DNA from: Candidatus Sumerlaeota bacterium
GTDB lineage: Bacteria; Sumerlaeota; Sumerlaeia; MWCT01
Assembly: GCA_026398545.1 (NCBI GenBank)
Contig: JAPLSR010000307.1
Location: forward strand, 1-16,323
Direction of reading: 5' to 3'
DNA: 16,323 bases
In this document: positions 1 through 8,011 of the stretch, one piece after another
How positions within the stretch are numbered: position 1 is the stretch's first letter
Layout: each line of letters opens with the position of its first letter
Translations under genes and position numbers: made by a program
The notes under the pieces: model-generated
The model's database searches: none
What the model was told of the DNA's origin: nothing
The model's input: the letters and a program-made list of their open reading frames with translations, nothing else

Positions 1-1
1 G

Positions 2-49
2 AATCTCGTCAATGAGCTGAAAAACAGAAAGATGGACGAGTATTTATAA
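2..49 (+). CDS. C-terminal end of an unidentified upstream gene (5' partial)
   Basis: An open frame enters from the left edge and reads NLVNELKNRKMDEYL before a TAA stop. Only 15 codons are visible, so no family can be assigned. The polar, charged tail ends about 30 bp before the preferred nadC start, on the same strand, which would fit an operon with nadC. The assignment rests only on frame, strand and spacing; the same stretch could be non-coding leader. Confidence 0.4.
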   Translation, partial: NLVNELKNRKMDEYL

Positions 50-79
50 AACCCTGTGACTTTAGTTATGGTGGTGAAT

Positions 80-934
80 ATGGCGAAAACAATACCCTGG
101 GGGCAGGCTCTTGATAGAAGATTGCGGGCGGCGCTGAAGGAAGATGCGGCAAAAAGGGATATTACAAGCCTGAGGCTCATCCCCCCTTGCCGGATTGGAC
201 GGGTAGAGTTTATTGCCCATGAAAAGGGCGTGCTTTGCGGAATACGGATTGCAGGGCGCTGTTTCACCCTGATGGATAAAAGGGCGCAGTTCAAAGTCCT
301 TCTCAGTGACGGGGGAAAAGTGGAGGAGGGAAGCGTCATTGCCACCGTGGAGGGAAAACTGCGCGCCCTCCTCGCCTCTGAACGTTTAGCCCTGAACCTT
401 CTCTGCCATCTCTCTGGAATCGCCACCCTCACCTCCAGATTTGTGGAGAAGGTGCGTGAGTTCGGAACGCAAATCTATGACACCCGCAAAACTACCCCGC
501 TCTGGCGGGACCTTGAAAAATACGCCGTGCGTATCGGCGGCGGACATAATCACAGGTTTGACCTATCAGAGGCATATTTCATCAAGGATAATCACATCGA
601 AGCCTGCGGCGGCATCAAAACCGCCCTTGAAGCCCTCTTTCAAAAGAAGAAAGACCGCCGGTCTGTAATTGTGGAAACACGCACCGCCCGGGAGGCGGAG
701 ATTGCCTCTCGCTATCCTGTCGATGTAATATTACTTGATAATATGAAACCGGTCGATATAAAAAAGATTCACAAAAAAGTCACCAGGGGGGCGAAGATTG
801 AGATATCCGGCGGAGTTACACTGGAAAATGTTAAGGAATACGCAAGGACGGGGGTGCCCCGGATATCCATCGGTGCGGTAACTCATTCAATGAAATATCT
901 TGACATTTCAATGGAGTTTAAAAATATTATTTAG
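80..934 (+). CDS. nadC: Nicotinate-nucleotide pyrophosphorylase (carboxylating), quinolinate phosphoribosyltransferase
   Basis: Cytoplasmic enzyme of de novo NAD synthesis: quinolinate plus PRPP gives nicotinate mononucleotide, CO2 and pyrophosphate. The protein is 284 residues from the ATG at 80, the usual family length. Visible family signatures are ERLALNLLCHLSGIAT, the PRPP/quinolinate-binding DTRKTT (D134-T139), LEKYAV, GGGHNHR (H158, R159), FIKDNHI, the late VETR and ILLDNM segments, and the barrel end KIEISGGV...ISIGAVTHS. The motif usually written TTPGLR reads TTPLWR here, a conservative variation. In-frame starts also exist at 56 (GTG) and 68 (ATG). I prefer 80 because a GGTGG stretch at 70-74 lies 5 nt upstream and because MAKTIPWGQALDRRL matches the normal N-terminus. 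The gene is probably co-transcribed with the large + strand gene 49 bp downstream. No nadA or nadB is visible here. Confidence 0.96.
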   Translation: MAKTIPWGQALDRRLRAALKEDAAKRDITSLRLIPPCRIGRVEFIAHEKGVLCGIRIAGRCFTLMDKRAQFKVLLSDGGKVEEGSVIATVEGKLRALLASERLALNLLCHLSGIATLTSRFVEKVREFGTQIYDTRKTTPLWRDLEKYAVRIGGGHNHRFDLSEAYFIKDNHIEACGGIKTALEALFQKKKDRRSVIVETRTAREAEIASRYPVDVILLDNMKPVDIKKIHKKVTRGAKIEISGGVTLENVKEYARTGVPRISIGAVTHSMKYLDISMEFKNII

Positions 935-983
935 TTTTTTTTAAACGAAATTTCATGCCCCCTGTTCGGGTAATAACAATATT

Positions 984-3900
984 ATGAGTATATACTCCGA
1001 AAAAACAATCAAGGAAGTTTTGGACAATCTGGATGCCAGAACTATTTTGCAAACCCTGAACTACCGAACAGAGACAATACAGGAGATTGGCGATACAATT
1101 AAGTGCTTCTGCCCAATCCATAAGGAACAGGTCTTTCGCACCCTCATAGTCAGGCTGAAAGAGAAGACTTACAGATGTTCCTACAGCCTCTGCCCCGGCA
1201 ATAAGGGCGGCGACATTATCAGCCTTTATGCCATGACCAATGGCGTGGATTATGATGAGGGACTGGCTCGGCTGGTCAAACTCATGAACATCAATGTGGA
1301 ACTTCCCACAACCCAGGAATTCATCGACAAGATGGTTGAGGTGGCGGATAATTATCTCGAACTGGGAGTTATGGATGAGGCATTCCAGGGATTTTCCAAG
1401 GTGGTGGAGGTCCAGCAGAACAACATCACCGCGCATAAGGGTCTGCTCGAAATCTACAATATCCAGAAAAAAGATGCCCCTTTCATCAAGGAATTGAAAA
1501 TTGTGGCAGGTCTTCTCATTGCCAATCGCAATTATGATGAGGCGCTGAATTATTGCACTCAGCTGGTGGAGAAACAGCCTGACTCTATCGACGCTCATAA
1601 TCTGATGGTCGAATGCCATATAGGCAGGGATGATTATGAATCTGCCATGGGCGAATACATGAATCTGGCAAACCTTTATGAAACCTCAGGCAACTTTGAC
1701 CAGGCACTTGCCACCTATCGCAAGATTGAAAACTTAGGACTGGACGTCATTGACGTCTATCCCCACATTATCAATGTCCTCGTTGCATCCAACCGGACGG
1801 ATGAGGCAATCCGCGAAACCATAAAGAGGGCGGAGGGTTTCCACAATTCCAAGGCATTTGACAAAACTCTTGAATGTTATAAATATATTCTGGAGCTTGA
1901 TTCCTCCCGAAATGACATCCGAAAGATGTACATACAGCTTGCCCTTGAGACCGGTCTTACGGAGGAACGGATTGATGAAGCGCTCCGGATTATCGATGAA
2001 ATCATCGCACAGCAAGCCCTGGGCGACGCCGTTGAAGCCCTCAATGCCATCATGGCTAAGACGGGGGATAATCCCAAAATTATCTCAAAACTGATAGAAG
2101 TCTACCTCCAGCAGGGTCGGGAGGAGGAGGCTGAATCATTGCAACTGCGTCTGGCAGATACCTATGAAACCGCCGGACACTTTGAGGAAGCCCTTATCCC
2201 CGTGCAGGAAATCCTCAGAAAAAAACCGGAATCCGCTGAGGCTTTGTACCTGCTCGCCTTGATACGATACAAGTGCAAGGATATCGAAGGGGCAACCGGG
2301 GCTTATGAAAAAATTATCGAAATCCACAAGAAGAACAACGCAATTGACAAGGCGGCGGCGGTCTATAATCAATTGATTGAAATCTCGCCGCTGGAACTCT
2401 CCTTTAAGGAACAGCAGATCGACCTCTACGTCTCCGCCAATCTGCCGGACGCTGCCTTTGAAAAGGTTCTCGCCCTCCTCGAATTCCTCGAATCAAGGAA
2501 AGAACATGATAAACTCATAGAAAAACTGCGCTTCGCCCTGACTTTGAAACCCGACGCCGATGACATCATAATCCGCCTGGCAGACATCCTGTATCGTCTC
2601 AAGCGCTTCACCGAGGCGGCTAATGAATATTATCACGCTTATGAGGTGCTACGGCAGAAACAGAAAACGGAACAGGCATCCACCCATCTCATGCGCTGCC
2701 TCGATATCAATCCTGAAGACCGCAGAGCCCTTTACGGTCTCGGCGAGACCTTTATGGAGGTTGGCGACCAGCGCAAAGCCATCAAGTATTTCAAAAAACT
2801 CACCGACATTTATCATAATGAGAATGCCCTCGAGGAGGAGGAAAAGGTCCTCCAGAAAATCATAACCATCCAGCCGGATGACATGACATCGCTCAATCGC
2901 CTTGCCGAGGTTTATGAAAAACTCGGCTTCGAAAGTGAGGTCGTGGCAACGTGTGAAAAAATTACTCAACTTTACCTCGAGAAGGAGGCTTATAACAAGG
3001 TCATCGAAATATGTAAACAGATTCTGAGGCTGAGACCGGATAATATCCCCGCCTATGAAAAACTCATCAGTGTTTATGAACGTACCAACCGCAGAAGTGA
3101 GGCAATCAACCTCTTGTTCAAGCTGGCAGATATTCACAGCCGTAGCGATAACCTCGCCAAGGAGGAAGAGTGTTACGATGCCATTCTGAAAAAGGATAAT
3201 GCCAATGTTGAGGCGCGGCGACGATATATCTTCCTGCTCCTGAAACTTGGCCAGAAATCCGCCGCCTTCAAAGAGGCCTCTGTCCTCTCTGACCAGTACA
3301 CCACGCACCGGCAACCGGAACTCGCTATCGAACTTTACACCGGTCTCCTTGAATCCAACCCCGATGAAACCCCGCTTAACCTGCATCTCCTGGAGCTGTA
3401 CAAGAAGACCGACCAGATACCTCAAATAATCAATCAGCTTAAGCGTCTAATCACCATTTTTACTCAACATGACCAGCAGTCCACCGTGGCAGATTATTAC
3501 GCGGAACTCATTAACTATGACCCCAAGGATGTGGAATACCGCAACCAATTAATCGTCTCGCTATTGCAGATTGAACGCAAGAACGAAGCCATGAAGCAGT
3601 CCATGGACCTGGCTGACCTGCACCTGAAAGAGAATCGACTCGATGATGCCGATGCCGTCTTTCACAACATGCTGGGCATTGACCCGGAAAATCAGGAAGT
3701 TTATCGCAAGTTGATTGACCTGAACCGTTCTCGTGGAAAGATGGACAAGGCTGTTGACCTTATCAAGACGTTGTCCGGCCTCCAGCAGAAAACGGGAGAT
3801 ACACTTCCCGCCATTGAAACCCTGAAGGAAATCTTTGCAATCGACGCTTTGAATGTGGAAACCTACCGCCAGATTATCGCAATCCAGAAGGAAATCGGGC

Positions 3901-5075
3901 TGGCAAATGAGTGCGTTGAGACATATATTGCCCTCTCTGATGTCCTGAACAACACGGGCAACCTTGAGGAAGGAATGAGGACACTTGAGGAGGCCATTAC
4001 GCTGAAGCCGGAGGATATCCCCCTTCGGCGCAAGTTATTCACTGTCCATCTCCAGAGCGGCAATACCACCCGTGCCATAGAAGACCTCTTCTTTATCTGT
4101 GACCTCCTTGCCAAGGAGGAACATTATCAGGAAGTCCTGAACATCCTGGCGGAGATTCTTGAGATTGACCCGGGGAACCTCCAGACGAGGAAGCGGCGGG
4201 CGGAGACGTATGCTCTGATGGGTGATGAGAAAAAGGCTCTGGCTGAATTTCTGAAACTTTCCTCGGATATCGACACGGGTAAAATTTCCATGACGGGGAT
4301 GGCGGTTCCACGCCAGGTCAGCGCTCCAGAAATCACCATGGTCGAACTCCCCATAATGGAGGAATACACCTTTGAGAATTTTGTAGTCGGCACCCACAAC
4401 AACTTCGCCTATGCCACCTCTATGGCTGTTGCAAAGGCACCCGCGCAGAATTATAAACCACTCTTCCTGTGCAGAGATGTCGGCTTGGGCAAGAATCAAC
4501 TCATCCATGCCATCGCCAATTACATCAAAAACCACAGGTCGGATATGAAAATCCTTTATACAAATTCAGAAGAGTTCACCTCCCAGCTTATAGATGCCAT
4601 CCAGAACAACACGATTCTCCAATTCCGCGCCCGTCACAAGACCATAGACCTGCTCCTTCTGGACGATGTGCAGTTTCTCGCGGGAAAGGAACGAGCGCAG
4701 GAGGAATTTTTCCACCTTTTCAACACCCTCTTCCAGGCAAAAAAGCAAATCGTGATCACGAGCGACCGTCCGCCCAAGGATATCGCGCATCTTGAAAAAA
4801 GGCTTAAGTCCCGCTTCGGCGCAGGTATCATTGTGGATATCCAGCCGCCCGACCTTCTCACGCGTGCCGCCATCCTGAAAAAGGAGCACGACCATATCCC
4901 CGATGTGGAAATCAGCGATAATATAATTAATCTGATTGCCGAAAAGGTGGATACCAATATCCGCGACCTGAAGGGCGCCTTCAATCAAATCATCGCCCGA
5001 CACCGCATTACAAACCAGCTCATCACAGAAGAAATGGTCATCCACTCCCTCGATAGCATATTTGAAAAGGTCTAA
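984..5075 (+). CDS. Giant CHC2 zinc finger - TPR solenoid - DnaA-type AAA+ fusion protein
   Basis: A 1363-residue protein with three parts. Residues about 38-100 resemble the DnaG CHC2 zinc finger: C43-P-I-H46, then C65 and C70, then GGDIISLY. Residues about 110-1090 are continuous helical TPR repeats of about 34 residues, more than two dozen, with recurring endings of the LEIDPDN type. Residues about 1126-1363 match DnaA domain III: YTFENFVVG start, P-loop VGLGK (K1170), Walker B LLLLDDVQFLAGKE (D1227, D1228), sensor 1 IVITSDRPPKD, box VII RLKSRF (R1277) and sensor 2 NIRDLKGAF (R1327). It stops where DnaA domain IV would begin, so it has no helix-turn-helix DNA-binding domain. The P-loop is altered (R1164 for Gly, N1171 for Thr). 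There is no TOPRIM primase core, signal peptide or membrane segment. The ATG at 984 has no clear Shine-Dalgarno, but an upstream in-frame stop at 942 leaves no earlier ATG, GTG or TTG start. The likely role is a cytoplasmic scaffold or regulator touching the replication machinery; this is inference. Confidence 0.93.
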   Translation: MSIYSEKTIKEVLDNLDARTILQTLNYRTETIQEIGDTIKCFCPIHKEQVFRTLIVRLKEKTYRCSYSLCPGNKGGDIISLYAMTNGVDYDEGLARLVKLMNINVELPTTQEFIDKMVEVADNYLELGVMDEAFQGFSKVVEVQQNNITAHKGLLEIYNIQKKDAPFIKELKIVAGLLIANRNYDEALNYCTQLVEKQPDSIDAHNLMVECHIGRDDYESAMGEYMNLANLYETSGNFDQALATYRKIENLGLDVIDVYPHIINVLVASNRTDEAIRETIKRAEGFHNSKAFDKTLECYKYILELDSSRNDIRKMYIQLALETGLTEERIDEALRIIDEIIAQQALGDAVEALNAIMAKTGDNPKIISKLIEVYLQQGREEEAESLQLRLADTYETAGHFEEALIPVQEILRKKPESAEALYLLALIRYKCKDIEGATGAYEKIIEIHKKNNAIDKAAAVYNQLIEISPLELSFKEQQIDLYVSANLPDAAFEKVLALLEFLESRKEHDKLIEKLRFALTLKPDADDIIIRLADILYRLKRFTEAANEYYHAYEVLRQKQKTEQASTHLMRCLDINPEDRRALYGLGETFMEVGDQRKAIKYFKKLTDIYHNENALEEEEKVLQKIITIQPDDMTSLNRLAEVYEKLGFESEVVATCEKITQLYLEKEAYNKVIEICKQILRLRPDNIPAYEKLISVYERTNRRSEAINLLFKLADIHSRSDNLAKEEECYDAILKKDNANVEARRRYIFLLLKLGQKSAAFKEASVLSDQYTTHRQPELAIELYTGLLESNPDETPLNLHLLELYKKTDQIPQIINQLKRLITIFTQHDQQSTVADYYAELINYDPKDVEYRNQLIVSLLQIERKNEAMKQSMDLADLHLKENRLDDADAVFHNMLGIDPENQEVYRKLIDLNRSRGKMDKAVDLIKTLSGLQQKTGDTLPAIETLKEIFAIDALNVETYRQIIAIQKEIGLANECVETYIALSDVLNNTGNLEEGMRTLEEAITLKPEDIPLRRKLFTVHLQSGNTTRAIEDLFFICDLLAKEEHYQEVLNILAEILEIDPGNLQTRKRRAETYALMGDEKKALAEFLKLSSDIDTGKISMTGMAVPRQVSAPEITMVELPIMEEYTFENFVVGTHNNFAYATSMAVAKAPAQNYKPLFLCRDVGLGKNQLIHAIANYIKNHRSDMKILYTNSEEFTSQLIDAIQNNTILQFRARHKTIDLLLLDDVQFLAGKERAQEEFFHLFNTLFQAKKQIVITSDRPPKDIAHLEKRLKSRFGAGIIVDIQPPDLLTRAAILKKEHDHIPDVEISDNIINLIAEKVDTNIRDLKGAFNQIIARHRITNQLITEEMVIHSLDSIFEKV

Positions 5076-5137
5076 TGAGGCAATTGCAGGAGACCCCCCC
5101 GGCGTTCAAAGCAGATTTATGAATTGATGGGAAAATT

Positions 5138-5153
5138 CTCTCTTCAAGGAGAG
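5138..5153 (-). terminator. Small hairpin in the convergent gene junction, possible terminator
   Basis: CTCTC at 5138-5142 pairs with GAGAG at 5149-5153, with an extra T-G pair closing a tetraloop. Read on the - strand it lies 30 nt past the kinase stop and is followed by GAATTTTCCC, a weak T run. On the + strand it follows the TPR/DnaA-like gene but has no T tract. The 107-bp junction holds nothing else I can recognise. Confidence 0.3.
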
Positions 5154-5182
5154 TTGTCAGATCTGAATGAAACCATTTTTTC

Positions 5183-7648
5183 TTACTTTTCCCTTTGAAA
5201 GACAGCAGGAAAGATAATGCGGACGGTGGTTCCTTTGCCGGGCTCGCTGGCGATTGAGATATCACCGCCCATGCCCTGAAGAATGCCATATGTGACAAAA
5301 AGACCAAGCCCTGTCGCCTCCCCTTCCTTTTTTGTTGTGAAAAAGGGGGCGAAAATATTCCCCATGATTTCTCCGGGAATCCCGCATCCTGTGTCCTCAA
5401 TCACCACCTCAATATTCTTTCCCCTCTGAGGACCGCCATCCAAAAAGCGACTCCACGCGCGAATCTCACCCCCGTCAGGCATGGCATCCTCAGCATTCCT
5501 GAATATGTTCAAAAGGACCTGCCGCACCTGGTCGGGCGAGAGAAGCGGCTGTGGCATTTCCTCCTCAAGGTCGACCAGAACACGGATACCCTTGCCTTCC
5601 AGGTTTTTGCTCATGAATTCAACCAGGCGGGTGATTTCCAGATTGACATCCGTTGGAACCGACACCGGCGCCGAGGGACGATAAAGGTCAAGAAGGGTGC
5701 GCACGATTCGGGCGATGCGGGCAAGCTCCTCATTGATGATTACCAGAGGCTGCATGTTGAGTCCAAGGGATTCAAGGCGCGCCTGATGTTTTTGCAATTC
5801 ATCCGTGAACAGACGCAGATAATTTTTGATGATGCCGAGGGGGTTATTGATTTCATGTGCCATGCCAGCCGCCAGTTTTCCGCTTGCGGCGAATTTCTCG
5901 GCGACTACAAGGCTCTTGTGCGCCTCCTCCAGCTGGCGGGTGCGTTCCTTGACTTTTTCCTCCAGTTCATCGGTAAAACGCCTGACACGTGTGAAAAGAT
6001 GGCTGTGTTCAACAGCCACAGAGAGGGCGGTGGCGATTTGCCGGAGAAGTCCAAGCTCTTTTTCCCCGTAAAAGTTCACCCGCATGTGCCCCAGAGTGAA
6101 AGCCCCGTTGACGCCCGAGGCTGATAACAGGGGAAGGGACACGCTTGAATGGATGCCCCGCTTCAGGAGTTCCTCATCACCAGGAGTTTCGTGCTGGCTG
6201 GATAAATCCTGCCTCAAGAGCGGCTCCCGCGTCTGAAGAAGCCTCTCCAGGACGGAACCTGTCAGGGGAAGTCTTCTGCGCGCCTCATCCTCCGGCAACG
6301 GTGGATGAATAATGGAATTATAAAAATATCCATCCTCCTCTGCCATAAGTGAGACGGCGGCATAATCATAATCCACAATCTTTTTCAGCTCAACAGCGAG
6401 TATGTGAAATATTTTATCAAGCTCGAGGGCGGAATTTACCGCCTGTGTGATTTCATGAATGAGGGCAATCTGCCCAGCCTTTTCTCTGACTTCCACCACA
6501 ATGCTCTGGAGCTCTCCATAGGTCTTTTTGAGTTCCTCCGCCATTTTGTTGAATCCCTCGGCAAGGTCTTCGATTTCATCACCGGTCCGGATTCTGACGC
6601 GGCTATCCAGATTGCCTGAGGCGATTTCTAAAATCCCCTTATGCAGGGTCTTGATGGGATAAACAATCCTGTTCGAGAGATAAAGCCCTATGGCAAGAAG
6701 AGCCACAACCATGATAAGCCCGAACACGGACATGCGCCACAACAGGAGATTAATCACCACCGCCACATCACTGACATCAAATGCCACAAAGGCGAACCAT
6801 TCAAAATTGCTCCGCTTTTCCCTAAAGGCAATGAGCGATGGGTTGACGGAACAAAACGCAATGATATCCTTTGTGTGACCGACTTCCTGTGTGGGGAACC
6901 AACAGCAATACTCACTCCTCAGATGGGAAAAATGTGATTGAAGAACGGGTTGATATTGGAACCCATTCTGCGAGGCGAGGACAAGACTGCCACGGGATGA
7001 TAACACCCCGACCGCCCACTGCTCTGAACTGCGTATGATGGATTGTTCAGGAAACAGATGCTCAATGGAAAGGACTCCAAGAAGCATTGCCTGCGGGGAA
7101 GCCTCCTGTGACAACTCCGGACTGATGGGCATGGCAAAAATCAGGAGTGTTCTTCCCCTTTGGTCGGATGGATGTTCCTCCGCCATGTAAACCATGCCAG
7201 CCGGCATGGCGGTTGAGTCTTTCCACCACTCCCGCTCCCCAAATCCCCCTATGGGAGTGATGGTGGAGGCAAGCGCCTCCCCCTTCAACGAGGCAACAAC
7301 AATCCCATCCCCCACAGACATCCTGTTTTTGACAAAATTGTGCAGTTGGGTCTCCAACTCCTTGCGCGCCTCTGCTTTCTCTGAAGATTGGAGAATAGAC
7401 TTGCAAAGGGTGAGGATTTGCCGGTCAGATGAGAGCTCAAGGAAGACCTCGCGTTTGTTGTGCAAGGATTCTTCGACCAGCTTTGAAAGCTGAAGGGCGC
7501 GCCCTTCAAGATAGCCCCCGATGGTGGCGTCCATGGCAATGAGACTGCCCCAGTAAGTCTGGAGCGTTCCGATAATTGCGGGGACAATGCTCACGATAAG
7601 GATGACAAACATTATCCTTTTACGGAGCGTGCGTGAAAGGAGAGCCAT
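5183..7648 (-). CDS. Membrane sensor histidine kinase (HAMP-GAF-HisKA-HATPase)
   Basis: An 821-residue inner-membrane two-component sensor kinase. Residues about 12-32 form a first membrane helix after a basic N-terminus (LSRTLRKRIMF). An extracytoplasmic sensor of about 265 residues follows (Cache-like by layout, not by a motif I can prove). A second helix lies at about 303-323, then a HAMP domain at about 324-378 (P-I-x-x-L, then GDEIEDLAEGFNKM). A GAF-like domain spans about 400-545, and a coiled coil of the LEEKVKERTRQLEEA type leads into the HisKA domain. H598 in AAGMAHEINNPLG is the phosphorylation site. The HATPase domain has an N box (NIFRNAEDAM), a G1 box with D752 (IEDTGCGIP), an F box (FAPFFTTK) and a G2 box (GLGLFVTYGILQ). 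The H-box type resembles NtrB/AtoS-like kinases, which often pair with sigma-54 activators. No response regulator is adjacent, so the partner is unknown. The start is supported by GGTGA about 8 nt upstream. Confidence 0.95.
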   Translation of the reverse strand: MALLSRTLRKRIMFVILIVSIVPAIIGTLQTYWGSLIAMDATIGGYLEGRALQLSKLVEESLHNKREVFLELSSDRQILTLCKSILQSSEKAEARKELETQLHNFVKNRMSVGDGIVVASLKGEALASTITPIGGFGEREWWKDSTAMPAGMVYMAEEHPSDQRGRTLLIFAMPISPELSQEASPQAMLLGVLSIEHLFPEQSIIRSSEQWAVGVLSSRGSLVLASQNGFQYQPVLQSHFSHLRSEYCCWFPTQEVGHTKDIIAFCSVNPSLIAFREKRSNFEWFAFVAFDVSDVAVVINLLLWRMSVFGLIMVVALLAIGLYLSNRIVYPIKTLHKGILEIASGNLDSRVRIRTGDEIEDLAEGFNKMAEELKKTYGELQSIVVEVREKAGQIALIHEITQAVNSALELDKIFHILAVELKKIVDYDYAAVSLMAEEDGYFYNSIIHPPLPEDEARRRLPLTGSVLERLLQTREPLLRQDLSSQHETPGDEELLKRGIHSSVSLPLLSASGVNGAFTLGHMRVNFYGEKELGLLRQIATALSVAVEHSHLFTRVRRFTDELEEKVKERTRQLEEAHKSLVVAEKFAASGKLAAGMAHEINNPLGIIKNYLRLFTDELQKHQARLESLGLNMQPLVIINEELARIARIVRTLLDLYRPSAPVSVPTDVNLEITRLVEFMSKNLEGKGIRVLVDLEEEMPQPLLSPDQVRQVLLNIFRNAEDAMPDGGEIRAWSRFLDGGPQRGKNIEVVIEDTGCGIPGEIMGNIFAPFFTTKKEGEATGLGLFVTYGILQGMGGDISIASEPGKGTTVRIIFPAVFQREK

Positions 7649-7677
7649 GATTTTTTCACCAGAATGCCCTGCGCTGA

Positions 7678-7745
7678 CAAGCCCTTTATCGAACCCAACG
7701 AGCCACTACGAATATGGAGCAAACAGGCGAGTCTGACCCCCTTTA
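7678..7745. repeat. 68-bp direct repeat, copy A
   Basis: This copy begins CAAGCCCTTTATCGAACCCA and ends in ACCCCCTTTA. It matches copy B at 8081-8148 at 62 of 68 positions without gaps, offset 403 bp. All six differences are transitions, with G or C here and A or T in copy B. It lies upstream of the kinase start and downstream of the small ORF at 7814-8011. The GGGTCAGACTCGCC string seen on the - strand resembles sequences I recall flanking REP/Y1-transposase-associated repeats, but no transposase is present. Confidence 0.85.
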
Positions 7746-7756
7746 AACCTTTAAAG
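7741..7756. repeat. Perfect inverted repeat CTTTAAA-CC-TTTAAAG
   Basis: Two 7-bp arms (7741-7747 and 7750-7756) are separated by CC and overlap the end of repeat copy A. The corresponding place after copy B lacks it. It could be a protein-binding palindrome or a remnant of a mobile-element end; nothing in the sequence decides this. Confidence 0.5.
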
Positions 7757-7763
7757 TCCCGCT

Positions 7764-7779
7764 AAGTCCGCGAGGACTT
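7764..7779. other. Short hairpin with GCGA tetraloop
   Basis: AAGTCC at 7764-7769 pairs with GGACTT at 7774-7779 around GCGA, a stable GNRA-type loop on the + strand. It lies 34 bp downstream of the stop codon of the small - strand ORF and could protect or end that transcript. No T tract follows on either strand, so it is not a standard intrinsic terminator. Confidence 0.4.
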
Positions 7780-7813
7780 GAGGTTGGCTTGATGGGCATG
7801 TTTGGCAGTTCCT

Positions 7814-8011
7814 TCAGGTCGTGCGCTTTGCCAGCAATTCTCGAACTTTAGGGACGAGTTCGTTCGGAATCTCCATGAATGTCTGGGAGGAGTCTTCGTA
7901 TGCGGCTTCGTCCTCGGCAAAAGATTCTTCTTCCGACTGGGTCTCGTAGTGCTCGAGGACCCTCTGAACCTGTTCGTCGTCCCAACCTGGAGGAAATTTA
8001 TTTTGTTTCAT
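7814..8011 (-). CDS. Small acidic antitoxin-like protein, 65 aa
   Basis: The protein starts MKQNKFPPGWDDEQVQRVLE and is strongly acidic in the middle (SEEESFAEDEAAYED), with a C-terminal helix ELVPKVRELLAK. The pattern KFPPGWD-x-RVL-x-HYE, then AEDEAA, then ME(I/V)P-x-ELVP-x-VRELLAK matches, from memory, a widespread family of small uncharacterised bacterial proteins often suspected to be antitoxins. That functional label is inference. The frame is open further upstream to 8152, but that extension runs through repeat copy B, so I place the start at the ATG at 8011; GGGTG upstream is a weak ribosome site. No toxin gene (RelE, BrnT or PIN type) lies beside it. It sits alone between two 68-bp direct repeats, so it may be an orphan left by rearrangement. 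No membrane segment or signal peptide is present. Confidence 0.72.
   Translation of the reverse strand: MKQNKFPPGWDDEQVQRVLEHYETQSEEESFAEDEAAYEDSSQTFMEIPNELVPKVRELLAKRTT

Noticed and set aside
916..946. AT-rich inverted repeat GTTTAAAAA / TTTTTAAAC at the end of nadC as a terminator
   Set aside because: The stem is almost all A-T with a 13-nt loop and spans the stop codon; too weak to call an intrinsic terminator.
927..1619. 230-codon antisense frame over the start of the TPR/DnaA-like gene, plus other antisense frames such as 2649-3425, 4035-4535 and 4566-5045
   Set aside because: The sense frame shows clear zinc-finger, TPR and DnaA motifs. The antisense frames show no family pattern and follow from the codon bias of the sense gene.
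4340..4370. Possible artificial fusion of two genes at the TPR to DnaA junction
   Set aside because: The frame is continuous with a normal linker and no start signal or stop remnant. A separate gene starting at the ATG at 4356 is possible but lacks a clear ribosome site (only CTCC nearby).
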